A stretch of DNA of 64,000 nucleotides, from contig OX637805.1 in the NCBI GenBank assembly GCA_951802425.1, positions 1,860,001-1,924,000 of the forward strand, in the 5' to 3' direction. Numbering within the stretch: the stretch's first letter is position 1; each line of letters starts with the position of its first letter. The notes under the pieces are model-generated. The model was not told the DNA's origin. It was given only the letters and a program-made list of their open reading frames with translations, and made no database searches. This DNA is from Clavaria fumosa. Its lineage: Eukaryota; Basidiomycota; Agaricomycetes; Agaricales; Clavariaceae. The translations under genes were made by a program, and so were the position numbers. Below are positions 10,350-20,930 of the stretch, piece after piece.

Positions 10350-11210
10350 CTAGACCCATCCGTTCTCTCCAATAGCCCCAAACGGCTTGCCGTTTCTGGT
10401 CCTCCGCTCTTGAAGGATGGGGGCATAATCCAAGTTGATCAACTTATCTGACGGTGGGGGAGACCCTTCTACCCAGCCCTTCCAGCCCTTCCTTGCGGCC
10501 TGCCGCTTCTTTCGTGGCCGCGGGGCGGCCATCGGCGTATCGTCGGGCATGAGGTCCGTGGGCAGTGACTCATCGTCCATGGGAGTGACAGGCCGCTTCG
10601 ACGAGGTGTGCGACGTGCTGGACGAGACTGAGGGCACAGGCGTCGCCGCGCGCGATGGCAGCAGGGGTGGCGGCGTCACGGAGATCGAGCGCGACATGAT
10701 GATGTTGATCTGGGGGCGGCCCTGTTGGTACACAGGGGGTTTGGTCGCGGAGGATGACGGATGCTGCGGCGAGGGCTGCGGAGCGGACGATGAGGACGCC
10801 TGTGCTGACGGCGGGGGGTCTTTGATTTCGGGTGCTGGGTGGGTTGACGGTCCCGCATCGGGTGCATCTTGAGCAGCAAGAGTTGGGAGGGGGATAGAAG
10901 TGGCCGTGGAGGGAAGTGCTGCGCGGGGGGGTGAAGGGACGGCTGCAGCGGCGAGAGCTTTGGCGGGGTCCTTGACGGATGCCATGGCCTTGTTCAGGTC
11001 ACGATCGCGTCTTCTCCTCCGGTCAAGCTTGGCCCTCTTTTTCTCCCAATTTTCGACCGCTTTGTAGGGATTGCTGTTGAGAACACTGGTGAGCACGTCC
11101 CGCGAGGAACGCACGTCGAAGTCACCGGCGAGCACGGATGTGGCGGTGCGTCTAGTCGGTTTACGGGGAAGATTAATAGAGGATTGAGGAGATGTGAAGT
11201 TATCAGCCAT
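10350..11210 (-). CDS. Conserved-looking protein of unknown function, basic and Pro/Ser-rich
   Basis: Single exon of 286 residues. I chose the Met of MADNFTSPQ at 11210; an earlier Met at 11312 adds a Pro-rich leader that looks like untranslated sequence. Near residues 15-85 there is a charged region with DFDVRSSRDVLTSVLNSNPY and WEKKRAKLDRRRRRDRD, probably helical and nucleic-acid or nuclear-localisation related. The middle is Pro/Ser/Ala low complexity. The C-terminus is compact: RPRKKRQAARKGWKGWVEG followed by LINLDYAPILQERRTRNGK. The ordered ends and disordered middle suggest a real nuclear protein. I do not recognise the family and give no function. Confidence 0.72.
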   Translation of the reverse strand: MADNFTSPQSSINLPRKPTRRTATSVLAGDFDVRSSRDVLTSVLNSNPYKAVENWEKKRAKLDRRRRRDRDLNKAMASVKDPAKALAAAAVPSPPRAALPSTATSIPLPTLAAQDAPDAGPSTHPAPEIKDPPPSAQASSSSAPQPSPQHPSSSATKPPVYQQGRPQINIIMSRSISVTPPPLLPSRAATPVPSVSSSTSHTSSKRPVTPMDDESLPTDLMPDDTPMAAPRPRKKRQAARKGWKGWVEGSPPPSDKLINLDYAPILQERRTRNGKPFGAIGENGWV

Positions 11211-14200
11211 GGAAAGGATAAGAGGAGAAAGACGGGGAATGGGGTAAGGAAGGGTGGGAGGAGGAGATGAATGGAAGGGGAGTTGTGGAGGCGGGTTTTT
11301 AAATATAATCAAAGGGTGTGTGCCGTGTTTGTGTGGCGAGGGTTCGTTTTGGGTATGGTTATTTATTTACTCACGGCTCTCTACAACAACAACGAACGAG
11401 TCACACGGGGGGGTGGTTGAACTTCTGGTGGCAAGCAGCAACAGTACCGCACCGTAACCTCACCTCAAAAATTTCATTTGCAAAGTTGAACTGGTCGAAC
11501 TGGCTCGTTTTTCATTGACTGATTCTTTGATTGATTTTTATTCACAACGAAGATCGCTGCGCAGGTCAGTCTGACCCTTTCGGAATCATTATTGTAATGA
11601 ATCTGAAAGCTTTAGTGTGCATTTCAGAAGAACAATCGAGTCAAATTGAGCGCTTAAATCTTTTCTATTGCTGACTTTGACGGTTTCCCCGCCTTTCATC
11701 CGACCCAGTGCTGTGTGCTGTCCTGACCGCGTGTCCTTGACTCACGGCTGGCTCAATAAAAAAAATTAAAAAAATGAATTAGTATGTTATACGAAAAAAG
11801 GATATCCTTCTTTGATGGCGAGTCTCCATTGTTCCGTCCATCATTTCCCACAGAGAACATTTTTATTATATAAAGAGAAGCGCCCTTTGTCGTCCACAAT
11901 CACATCCCCCAAGCAAGTGTTAGTCAAAACAATCCACCCCGAGTCACGTTGGTGATGTGGTGTTGTGGTGTTGTGGTGGGAGTGGGAACGGAGTGGAGTG
12001 GATAAAACTGTATTACTTGTACACCGGCACCGCCTTGGGATGAATGAATCAGTAAACCTTCTTGTTCCGGTGCTGACTCGCCTGAGCGCCCTCTTTTTTG
12101 ATGCGCTCTGGCTGACATGACACAGGAAAACTGCAAATTCAAAGATAGGCAGCCTAAATGCAGTACTCTGGGTACTCTCAGGCTGGCAACGGGACCTCGT
12201 CCGACTCGGCCGAAAAACCACCGCGAAGGAGATGATTCATTTACCAGTACCAAAGTTGCTGAATACAGTACATACTCCCATGGCTCTGCTGATGTTGTTA
12301 TCACGATGATGCGCCGCCGGTCTCTCTTACTGCGGTCTGAATCCCAGGTGGAGGAGCCACGCGGCCAGCCGAATGTCGCCATGGCATTCTGATCCCTCAT
12401 TCTGGCGCCACCCCGCAAACACCCCGGCTAATGAGAGCGGGCGACGTCAAACCAACCGACATGTCGTGCGCTTGCGAAGATCTGCATCTGATGGGGGGGG
12501 TGTGGTGTCCCTTTTTTTTTTTGCCGCTGTCTTGCAGTTCCTCAATGCAGCATGGTATGGATCGTCTGGTCCGCAAAAGCTGGTTTGCGCTCGCTCCCTT
12601 TGCGTTGAACCGGACTGTATATACTGTAATTGCCGCCGCGTGCGCTTGGCTACTTCATCTCAGTTCCCCACCTCGGTTGTCTCTACGCCTCTGTTCTGTT
12701 TCCCCACAGCTATTTTATCGTAAAAAGAGACCGATCTGGCTAAAAGCTGCTCTGCGCCGGCCCAGACCGGAAACCACCCTCGCGTGCGTCTAGTTGCCTG
12801 CCTTTGCCTCGGTGCCTTGCCTCGATTTCTGCGCTGTCCATGTTACCCCTCGGCCGATTATATAGGGAACAACCCACAGGAACAGGCCACCCGAGCCTTC
12901 TGCCTTTCCCGTTGTCTGTCGTCCGCCGCCTGCCTCTTTCCCGTCTCTGGCACCAGAGCCTACCCTTCTGGCCAGGCCGGCAAGGCGCCCCCCCGCCAGC
13001 GCTCACCCAGCGCCACACTCGAGGGACGGGAGACAAAGCACAAACGCAGAACAAAAAAACCAAACAAAAAAAAAACTACCAAAACCCCAGTCGGAGCGCT
13101 GTCCTCCCCGTCACGGACCGGCTCCTCACTTGCGCGGCAGCGGCGCAGGCCGCCCAGAGCGCCGCTGCGTCTACCGTTGCCAGCGCGGCTGTTGTATAGG
13201 CTGCCTCTTGAGCCCACTGCTGCTTGTCGAAAACTGGTTACGCCGCTGCCAACGGGGATTGTGCCCCCAAAATTCTTGGCTACTCAGCGTCAGGACTTAG
13301 ACACTCGCCCGCCGCTGGGAGAACCGCGCTCCCCCCCCCCGGTGACCAGAAGGCGGGACACGAGGTTTCACTTTAGGTTGCCAACAAGAACGCCTCCATT
13401 TCCACTTGTCACCCGCGAACGACGACGCTGGCCTTGCAGTCGTCCGAAGCGGTCCTAAAGCCTGGCTCAACCTCAACCGGTCATCGTCAGGCGTACTGAC
13501 ACCCGCGTGCCTCCTATACGACAGCCCGTAGCACACCTGCCGCGTTGCCGTCACCAAAACCGCAGCAGGAGGGCTACCGTGACGTTCTTGTTGTTGTTGC
13601 CTTTTTGCAGTAAGCAGTTGCAACTGCGGCTGAAAAGGAAGGAGAGGAGGAAGGAAAAGAAAAATCACACCAGCCAATCGCAACTTCCGTTCTTCACCTC
13701 GCCGTTTACCCAGCGATGCGGTGAAAGCCCGACCCTGGTGGTGATCTAGGACTCTTCCGCCCCAACAACCCCATCCTTGGAAGGTTGGCCAGTCCTGACT
13801 CGCTGCACCCAGGCCAAGGCTCTCTTCCGGCGGTAGCGGCGTTAGCCGCGCCCCGGCACAAAAAATTCTTTCTGTCCTCTTCGAATTCTCTATTGTTTAT
13901 TTCCTCTGTTCGAGACAATCTGCCCGGCGCCGCAAGCAGCAGCTCCAACACCAGGCCAAAAGCACCAACTAGACGCGCTCCTCTCTGCAAGGGCCCCGTC
14001 AACCCCGCTTCCCAGCCTCCTTGGCCCAAGAAGCAAGAGCAAACGATCCTTTGGCGGCGGAAACAAAGTGCCGCCACCCGCCTTGCTGCGCTTCCGGCGC
14101 GGCGGCGCGGACTCGGCGAGACGCCCGTGCTCGCTGCTCCCCGGATCGGGGCACACCACGCCCGACGCGGACGGGGCGGCTCCCGGCGGGCAGCTCTACT

Positions 14201-16255
14201 CCTGATTCACGGGCCGCCGCCACGCGAGAAGGGGTACGAAGGGGGCGAGCTCAACCGCCTTCCCTGACACGTCCTCCTGCGCTCTCAGAGACCCCCGCAC
14301 ACCAAACGGGCCCGTGCGCATCGCAGTGCATTCGTTTAGGCTGTTCCGCGTTGTGCAGGACTTACCGCCACGGAATAGGAGGCTGCGGGTGGCTGTTTTT
14401 ATATGTGTGGGGATATCCGCGTGAGTTTGTATCATTGTCCTTTTCACCCCTGCCTGAAATTGCAGGTTGATTCCGCCGCCACAACGACGAACTCTGAAAC
14501 GTGCGTCATAGCTCCTTGATATTCGGCACAAGCTTCTGATCATCTTACTCTCCAGGCGAGGGTATTTGCTGTCGCAGGATGGTTATATAGTAGCGCAAGA
14601 GGGAAAGCCGCAGGCGGAGCAACAAAGCTACAATCTGACACGGCAGCCCACGATAGACCTGAATGCCCCAATCACCCAACATCTTGAGTGTGATCTCAGG
14701 GCTGTTTTCCTCTGCTCGCACTGCTCTTTGCATCATTTCCCGTCCGTGTTGCGGGTTATGTCAGAATCTGCCCATATCATGCTGATATTTGATGGCTGAC
14801 TGATCGGACGGATAATTAGTTTCACACAGAAGCTGAGCCGAGAAAGAACATGATACCAAAACTGGCTGGTTCGTTTGAAATTGCCATATTGTGTCGGTTC
14901 GTCGCAGGGTAACGTCAGGGGGATCTGATGGCCCTGAAGGGGCATAACGCAAGATAGCCAAATACAGACGTAGATGTGACTATAGATGACGCATTGAAGG
15001 AAAATGCCGCTCTGCAACAACACTGTGCGAGTGATAGGTGAGGGCGGTCCGGTAAAGCGAGGTTGACCTCACAGGTTTTGTAAACCGTAGTATTACTAGT
15101 AACCACTTACCTGATTTTCAGCGGCAGTGATTGTAGGGCGACGTTCCAAGGAGAATTCACTCAAGCTCTCGATTCCGCGACAGTTCTCGCTGTGTGTTGC
15201 TGGCCCCAGGTTCCGGCCGAGTGAATTACTTCCGAATGCGTCCGTCTCGCTCATCTGCGGATGCGCACAACCGTGCCCAGCTCACAATTTAAAAAAGAAA
15301 GAAAGATAGAGTGAATGGGGGAAGGCCAGTCGCCGGCCAGAATGGAAGCTCCTGGGTGAATTGTCGGATCACTCGCTGTCCTGCGCGCCTTCCTCCTCGG
15401 CGCTTATCGCCCTCCGGCCACCGCGTCGCCAATGCCATACAGTCAAGTATACAGCACACACCGTTCCTCGAGAATGAATTATTATTTTTAGCCACCTGAT
15501 ATTTGCGGGTGCTGCCTTTGTCGCTGCCCGTCTATCTTCCTTTTGTTGATTCTTCCACATGCGTGCGGGTGGGCCGCCACATTAGTGGACATCCCGATGA
15601 TAGCGTGGAAGGGGACGGTGCATAGTCTGGCTCCCCGATTACACCGCGTCCTGACGTGCGAATCGACCGGAGATAAATTTGCACCAGGAGATGGAATTCT
15701 CAGGTTATCAATTGCTGTTTTTGGACTCGTTACGTCCGCAAACGACCATTTGGAGTGAGCTTCCTAGTTGCGTATTCTGAGACTTTGGGCGGCGCGGGTC
15801 ATGTCAACAGATGCTTGGGACAACCCATTGGCCTGATGAATGGTTCATAGGGTTCATCGGTGATCGCGTCTTTCCTCGCAACACGCGACAGAAGAACAGC
15901 AGGTCGCGGCCCTGGTGTTCCTCCATTAGGCGTGGGCGCAGAGAAGATTGCGTCGTCGTTTCCTCTTGTTGTGACAGAAGGAAGAGCGTGAAGCCGAGCA
16001 CTCACTGGCCTCACTCTGCCTTGACGCAATCACAAAAGTAGATGAGGACGACCATAGCACCCGGCAATTCGATGCGGCCGGGGTAAAGTGAAGTGTGCCC
16101 CTCGAGTGGTACGAATTTTGACAGTCAAAGGGTGACGTGAGCTCAAGAAGGTAGTGCTGAATTCGAAGTCGAAGCAAGCAACATCAGTTATAGCAGACCA
16201 AGGCCAAAAAGATTTACAAAGTTAGAAAATCGTATGGATCATAGCCAACGCTTGT
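11211..16255. other. 5-kb gap with no supported gene
   Basis: I tested both strands for spliced or single-exon genes and support none. 12.4-14.5 kb is pyrimidine-rich and GC-rich with short TATA-like words (12618, 12858), as in long fungal promoters and 5' leaders, and gives many long Pro/Arg/Ser-rich shadow frames. 14.5-16.2 kb is mixed sequence without coding bias. A non-coding transcript or a long leader cannot be excluded. There is no repeat, tRNA or transposon signature that I can see. Confidence 0.5.
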
Positions 16256-16733
16256 TCACTGCCTCTTGCGGGCGAGTGACGTGATATGAACGGTGTTTTG
16301 CCACCACGTCAAGAAGACCATACTTATCACACCATGCAGTAATCCCCATGCGACCTCTGGAGTGAACTTGTAGCTGCCAGTGAAAAAAGGGAAGCCCGAC
16401 AGGCCAAGATAGGAAGAAAAATTAAAATAAATGTGTAGAAAAGAAGTGACGAGATAGCTGCATACGTTTCGCACAATGCTCCGAAGCTGAGAGGAATAAA
16501 CCTTGGGCTCTGAAAGAGGATGGTCGACGCCGTGGTGTGGTACATGAACAATCCTATTGCAAGGGCCCGCTTCCCTGGTAGAAACTCTAAGGAGTCAAGC
16601 GTCCGTCGATGTCTGAATATAGCGTTCGAACACAACACGGGGTTGACTCACCGGGCAGGGGGTAACATAGAAGTGAAGCCAAACACGTCCCGAAGATGAT
16701 GGATGCGTACAACTTAGCCCGGCAAACAAACAT
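16256..16733 (-). CDS. Small three-exon membrane protein of unknown function
   Basis: Three short exons, 16652-16733, 16466-16586 and 16256-16373, join in phase to give 106 residues. The N-terminus is a hydrophobic segment (YASIIFGTCLASLLCYPLP). A second region has LPGKRALAIGLFMYHTTAST and ends SPRFIPLSFGALCE; a third has EVAWGLLHGVISMVFLTWW. The tail is short and basic (LARKRQ). This predicts three to four membrane segments, with PRFIPLSFG probably a loop. I recall similar roughly 100-residue fungal membrane proteins without assigned function. The exons are individually too short to stand out, but every junction is a good GT..AG pair and the joined frame has no stop. Confidence 0.72.
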
Positions 16734-17135
16734 CAACTACTTAAGTGCTTATAAGAGAACGAGACGACGGCGAACCTTCAGGACGACGAGTGTAGTGTTA
16801 TTGAGCTCCAGGAACGGCAGACTCGGGGCCGACCATATGCAATGGATGACTAGAGGTATCTCCATCGCGACATGGAGAAGGAACACAGAGTTACTGATAA
16901 AGAACCAATATTATCAGCCACGAACAGAGTCGGATTGTGGCGCTAGCCTCACAATGGACTCCGAGCAGTAATTTGTAGTTGGGACATTCTGTCGTTGTTC
17001 GAATGCAAGTCGCGAAAACGTCATGTGACCAAACTCATGTACACAAGTCATGATGCTAAGAGCTAATCATACATTTGTAAAAGCGTTCGTAACACAGAAG
17101 AAATATCGTCCTTCTCTTTCTCTCTTTCCTTCCCG
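16734..17135. other. Intergenic spacer
   Basis: 402 bases between two genes on the same strand: the upstream flank of the membrane-protein gene and the 3' flank of the bHLH gene. A plus-strand frame at 16696-16971 shows no domain. Nothing else seen. Confidence 0.55.
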
Positions 17136-19127
17136 TCAGTCATCTCCGTCTTCGTCTATTTCAGGGTCAGTGGTCATCGAGCTCCCGAAGACGCCCCCTA
17201 AAGCGGCCTCAACCGAATCCAGGTCTCGTTCCAGGTCCAGGTCCTCACCAGCCGCAGCGATCTCAGGCCCGACCGCGCTCCTCAACCTCATAATCTCCTG
17301 TCTCAGCCTCGTAATCTCCTCGTCCCGCCGCTCCACACGGCCTTTCAGCTGTCGTATGAAGTCGTTGCCGCATCGCAGCAGCTGTAGCTTGCTGACTCCC
17401 TTGTTGGGGCCTTCACTACCGGCCTTGGCAGGCCCCCGCGGAGGGAGCGCCCCGGGGAGGGGCGGTTCATCTGAAGGGAGCGGGATGGGCGGTACCAACA
17501 GGCGCAAGTCGTCAAACGTCGTCTTCAGCGAGTCCCGCCGCTTCTGCTCAGCTGCTTTGTGAGAGGTCTTGCGCACTTGCATCACCGGCGGTTGTGATGG
17601 GGGGGCGTTCATGGACCCCATATGGACGCCTGCCGTCGAACCCGCTAATCGGAAAGACCCCGGAACTCAGCCAGAGTCGTCCATGGCCAAGAAAAGTGGA
17701 CTCACCGGGTAGGATTGGCTTGAGCCCTGGACTGATCATGGGGCCACTTGAAGCCCGCGGGAGTGCTCTGCCCTTAGGTGAAAGCTCCGTAGTGGTCTTG
17801 GATTTGACAAAAGAATTGACATTTAGCTTCGACAACTGCTGCGACGAAGGCGTAAGACTGCTGTCGAGGCCGATTCGACCAAGATTCATGATGCTAGCAG
17901 GGGTGACGGGCGTGAGGTGAGGAGTATTCTGCGGAGATAGCGAGGTCATGTGCTCCATCGCTGCGTTCGAAGACGAGGAGCCCAACTCCATCATCTGGCC
18001 GGAGGGCGGCGCGGGAGGAGGCATGAAGAAATCTACTGGGGAGGGTGTCTCGCCTGGGGCTTCGCCGGCAGCGCTCCCTCTACTTGGAGGGGTGTAGCGC
18101 ACGAGAGGCGTCGCTGACGCGGACTTGGAGGTCCGGTGCGTCTTCTTTTGAACGGTTGGAGGGCGAATGATGAGCGGCGCCTTCTTCTGCGGGGGTTTGC
18201 TCACTTCGGCCTCATCGCCGCTGGGAGATGCATGCCGTTTTTTGGTGGATTGGCGAGGAGTTGTTGATTGTTGGTTTGCCCCAAGCCACGGGCTTGTTAG
18301 CGGCGAAATGTCAAAGTCCAGTTCAGTGGTGGGTGACGGCAGAGTTACAGAAGGACTTGAGTGGAAGGCGATATGGGCAGGAGCAGAAGTCGAGCCACGC
18401 GGAGGGTAATATTCGTTAGCATGTGAAGCATGTGCGGCAACATTGTTCATCGGGTTATCCGGATACGCGTCAGGCTGCTGGACATCTAGGTAGTGGAGGA
18501 TCATGGGGGAAACGTAGTCTGTGCTGGGTTGTGCCCGAAGTTCTGTTGATGAGCCTGGGGTTCCAAAGGTTACGCTTAGATCTTCTGGAACGCCAGAGAT
18601 GTGACTCACCGGGTGTGGGCAAACCATTGAAACGCACAACTTGTTCTCTTTGCGATTCTGGAGTAGCGGATGGCTCCGGAAGACGACTGATGAGTGCGAT
18701 CTGCCAAATGTCATAAGGCAGGTTCCGCAAATTTTTGAAAATCAGTCAAAAAATCGTCGGTGGAGAGGAGTTGAGGGCTAGTGCACACCTGCTGTTGGAA
18801 TATCTGAGTCTGAAGCTGTTGCAGTTGTTGCAGTTGATTGAGCTTGAACTGCTGCTCCAAAAGCATCGTTGGGGTGTACTGAGGCAGATGGGAAGGGCTT
18901 GGTTTATCTACGCCCGATGTCGATGCCAGGCAGCCGGCCAAGATATCAATATTGAATTGGGTTGACGGGGAATTGTTAGGAAGCAGAAGGCCGGCTGTGT
19001 TGCTAATCGTGAAACCTTCAGGAGAGATACGTTGGGCATCGAGCTCTCTTTGCATATGGTCAATGGACAAGTCCGAGGGAAACAGAGAAGACAGAAGGTC
19101 TTTTGGCTGTTGCAGTGTAGCATCCAT
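17136..19127 (-). CDS. bHLH transcription factor
   Basis: Four exons: 18789-19127, 18610-18700, 17706-18554 and 17136-17644, giving 595 residues with in-phase GT..AG junctions. The bHLH is at about residues 450-530: basic region HKAAEQKRRDSLK, helix 1 FDDLRLLVPP, a long Pro/Gly-rich loop of about 30 residues, then helix 2 GVSKLQLLRCGNDFIRQLKG running into a charged coiled-coil extension. The basic region has the H..E..R spacing of E-box (CACGTG-type) binders and lacks the Tyr that marks SREBP-type factors. The N-terminus has a Gln-rich stretch (QLQQLQQLQTQIFQQQ), and the middle is Ser/Pro-rich with a basic patch PPQKKAPLIIRPP. The C-terminus is acidic. It is the last unique gene before the transposon island; its start codon is about 110 bases from the first tRNA-like repeat. 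Confidence 0.88.
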
Positions 19128-19239
19128 GGCTTTGAAGCAGATAACGCGAAGGCTGTGGTGTCATGTCCGGAATTGCCATATTTGATTTTGAATTTAAAAA
19201 ATGTTGCTCATGTGAATCTAAAGAAGGCATGTTGTACTT

Positions 19240-19317
19240 GGCTGTGTAGTCTAGTGGTAAAAGATGCCATCACGATCTCATCCGGTGCGCAGGTTCGAAA
19301 CTTTACCACGCACTTTT
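19240..19317 (+). repeat. Degenerate tRNA-like unit with A and B boxes (possible SINE head)
   Basis: A perfect A box (TAGTCTAGTGG, 19247-19257) is followed 35 bases later by a good B box (GTTCGAAAC, 19293-19301) and a T4 stretch at 19314-19317, the three parts of a type 2 RNA polymerase III gene. The D arm can pair (GTCT with AGAT), but the acceptor and T stems and the anticodon stem pair badly, so it is not a working tRNA. A tRNA-derived SINE head or a decayed tRNA gene fits best. Confidence 0.45.
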
Positions 19318-19763
19318 CTTTCTCATCATCTGAAATGCTCCTCCTCTCAAAGTGCTCCTCCTCTCAAGCATCAGATGATGGATGCAACTTTTTTTCATAT
19401 ACAACATAGTACAGACAATTGTTCAGCATATGTGAGACAGCTGTATGATCTATTAAATGTCAGTTTGAACTTGGTAGAATGAAACAGTTTGGCTTACTTG
19501 TATCTTAAGATGACAGAGGGCATTTGGACATATCATTCCTGCCTGGACAGTCATGCCCCACTTTCCCAGCCCTCATGCAAACCATACATCTCCTATGCTT
19601 ATGATGGGCCTTAGCCCCACCCAGCTGATTCATACCAGCCTACACAATAAATTTTGATGGTGCTGTGGAACTCTCTGTTGGGCTTTCAGTGTGTCCATTG
19701 GTGTGCACTTCAACATTAGAATATCTTGTGATCCATGTGCTTCCATAATTGGCTGCAACATTA

Positions 19764-20339
19764 CTGTATTGGGTCAGGTAATGGGCCACCACTAGAAATG
19801 GGCCACAAGGGGTTTTCCTATTGAATGAGTGCTGTTATTTCTAAAGTACTATGCTGCAAGGATATCTCTATACTGCACCTACCAGTGGTGCATAACCTTG
19901 TTGGATGACATGTGACAGTTATTTCCAAAAACACACCCAAGCATCCAAATCAGGGATGAAATGTGGATTTTCTTAGAACACATGGACCACAGATTCTGAG
20001 GGCTGTTTAGCATGAAGGAGAGGTTCTAAAATTCCAAAAATATTTGTGGAACTTCACCCTGCATATGATATTGTAAGGAAATAAGAAATTAGCAATGATG
20101 TGAGAAATGGGCCATTAAATTGCAAGGTGGCCCATTTCACAGGTATACTCAATTTTCATGTCAATGTGGCCCATCATCAAAATTACCTGACCAACTGGCA
20201 ATCATGGCCTTTTTGCACTGTGTACAGTAACACAAGTCACTTGTCTGTACACAACAGCTCAGGAGTGGCCTGTGAAGGCACTAGATTCTTGCCCAAAGCC
20301 ATTTTACTCTTAGGTGGCCCATTACCTGACCTGATACAG
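19764..20339. mobile_element. Non-autonomous TA-flanked MITE (Tc1/mariner-pogo type)
   Basis: Near-perfect 30-base inverted repeats at 19761-19790 and 20313-20342, counting the flanking TTA/TAA, differ at only two adjacent positions. The ends are CTGTAT.. and ..ATACAG with TA on both sides (19762-19763, 20340-20341), the target duplication of Tc1/mariner and pogo elements. The 576-base interior repeats the word GGCCCAT/ATGGGCC and encodes nothing recognisable. A pogo-like transposase remnant lies 0.6 kb away and could belong to the family that moves it, though its own ends were not found. Confidence 0.72.
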
Positions 20340-20930
20340 TAATTTGCACATTGGCCATGACAACATCATCTGCAATGGGGACAGAGACATTGTGAAGGCC
20401 ACCAACTGCAGGCTGGTTCTGTGTGGTTGCTGGTAAAACCTGTGCCAATATGTCTATTTGAATGAATCCTTTGTTCATTTTTGCCTCCTCTGTAGTAAGC
20501 TAGCCACCATTGTTTGTCCTGTCTGTCTGTGATCCAACCAAGCTGTCACAGCAACATCATGTGACCCACCAAAGGTTGCAGTCACATGACTGGTAGGTCA
20601 TGGAAACCTACATGATGACTACTGACAGTACAGCCCATTTGTGTGATGGTACATCAAGCAGGATGCCATCACCCTTTCAACATAGTGACAGCTGTTGCCT
20701 TCCCATCAAACAACTGCAGTTGATTACCTCATAATGTATAGTGACTGTCAGGTGTCTAAAGTAATACAGTACTGCAGTTATTCGATACAGTGGAATGTGA
20801 CATGTTGTCACATGTGTGACTTCTGTGATGTGACTTGGAACCTGAGCACTTCCAGAGTGACCTGCTTCACTTTGCTCAACTCTGCCTGACACATGTGCCC
20901 TCAAAAATGTCAAATCTCTTGAGAAAGTGC

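Noticed and set aside
12784..14267. Plus-strand frames of 224 and 160 codons
   Set aside because: Pro/Arg/Ser translation of pyrimidine-rich DNA; no domain, no conserved block.
19240..19313. Functional tRNA gene
   Set aside because: Acceptor, anticodon and T stems do not pair; kept only as a tRNA-like repeat.
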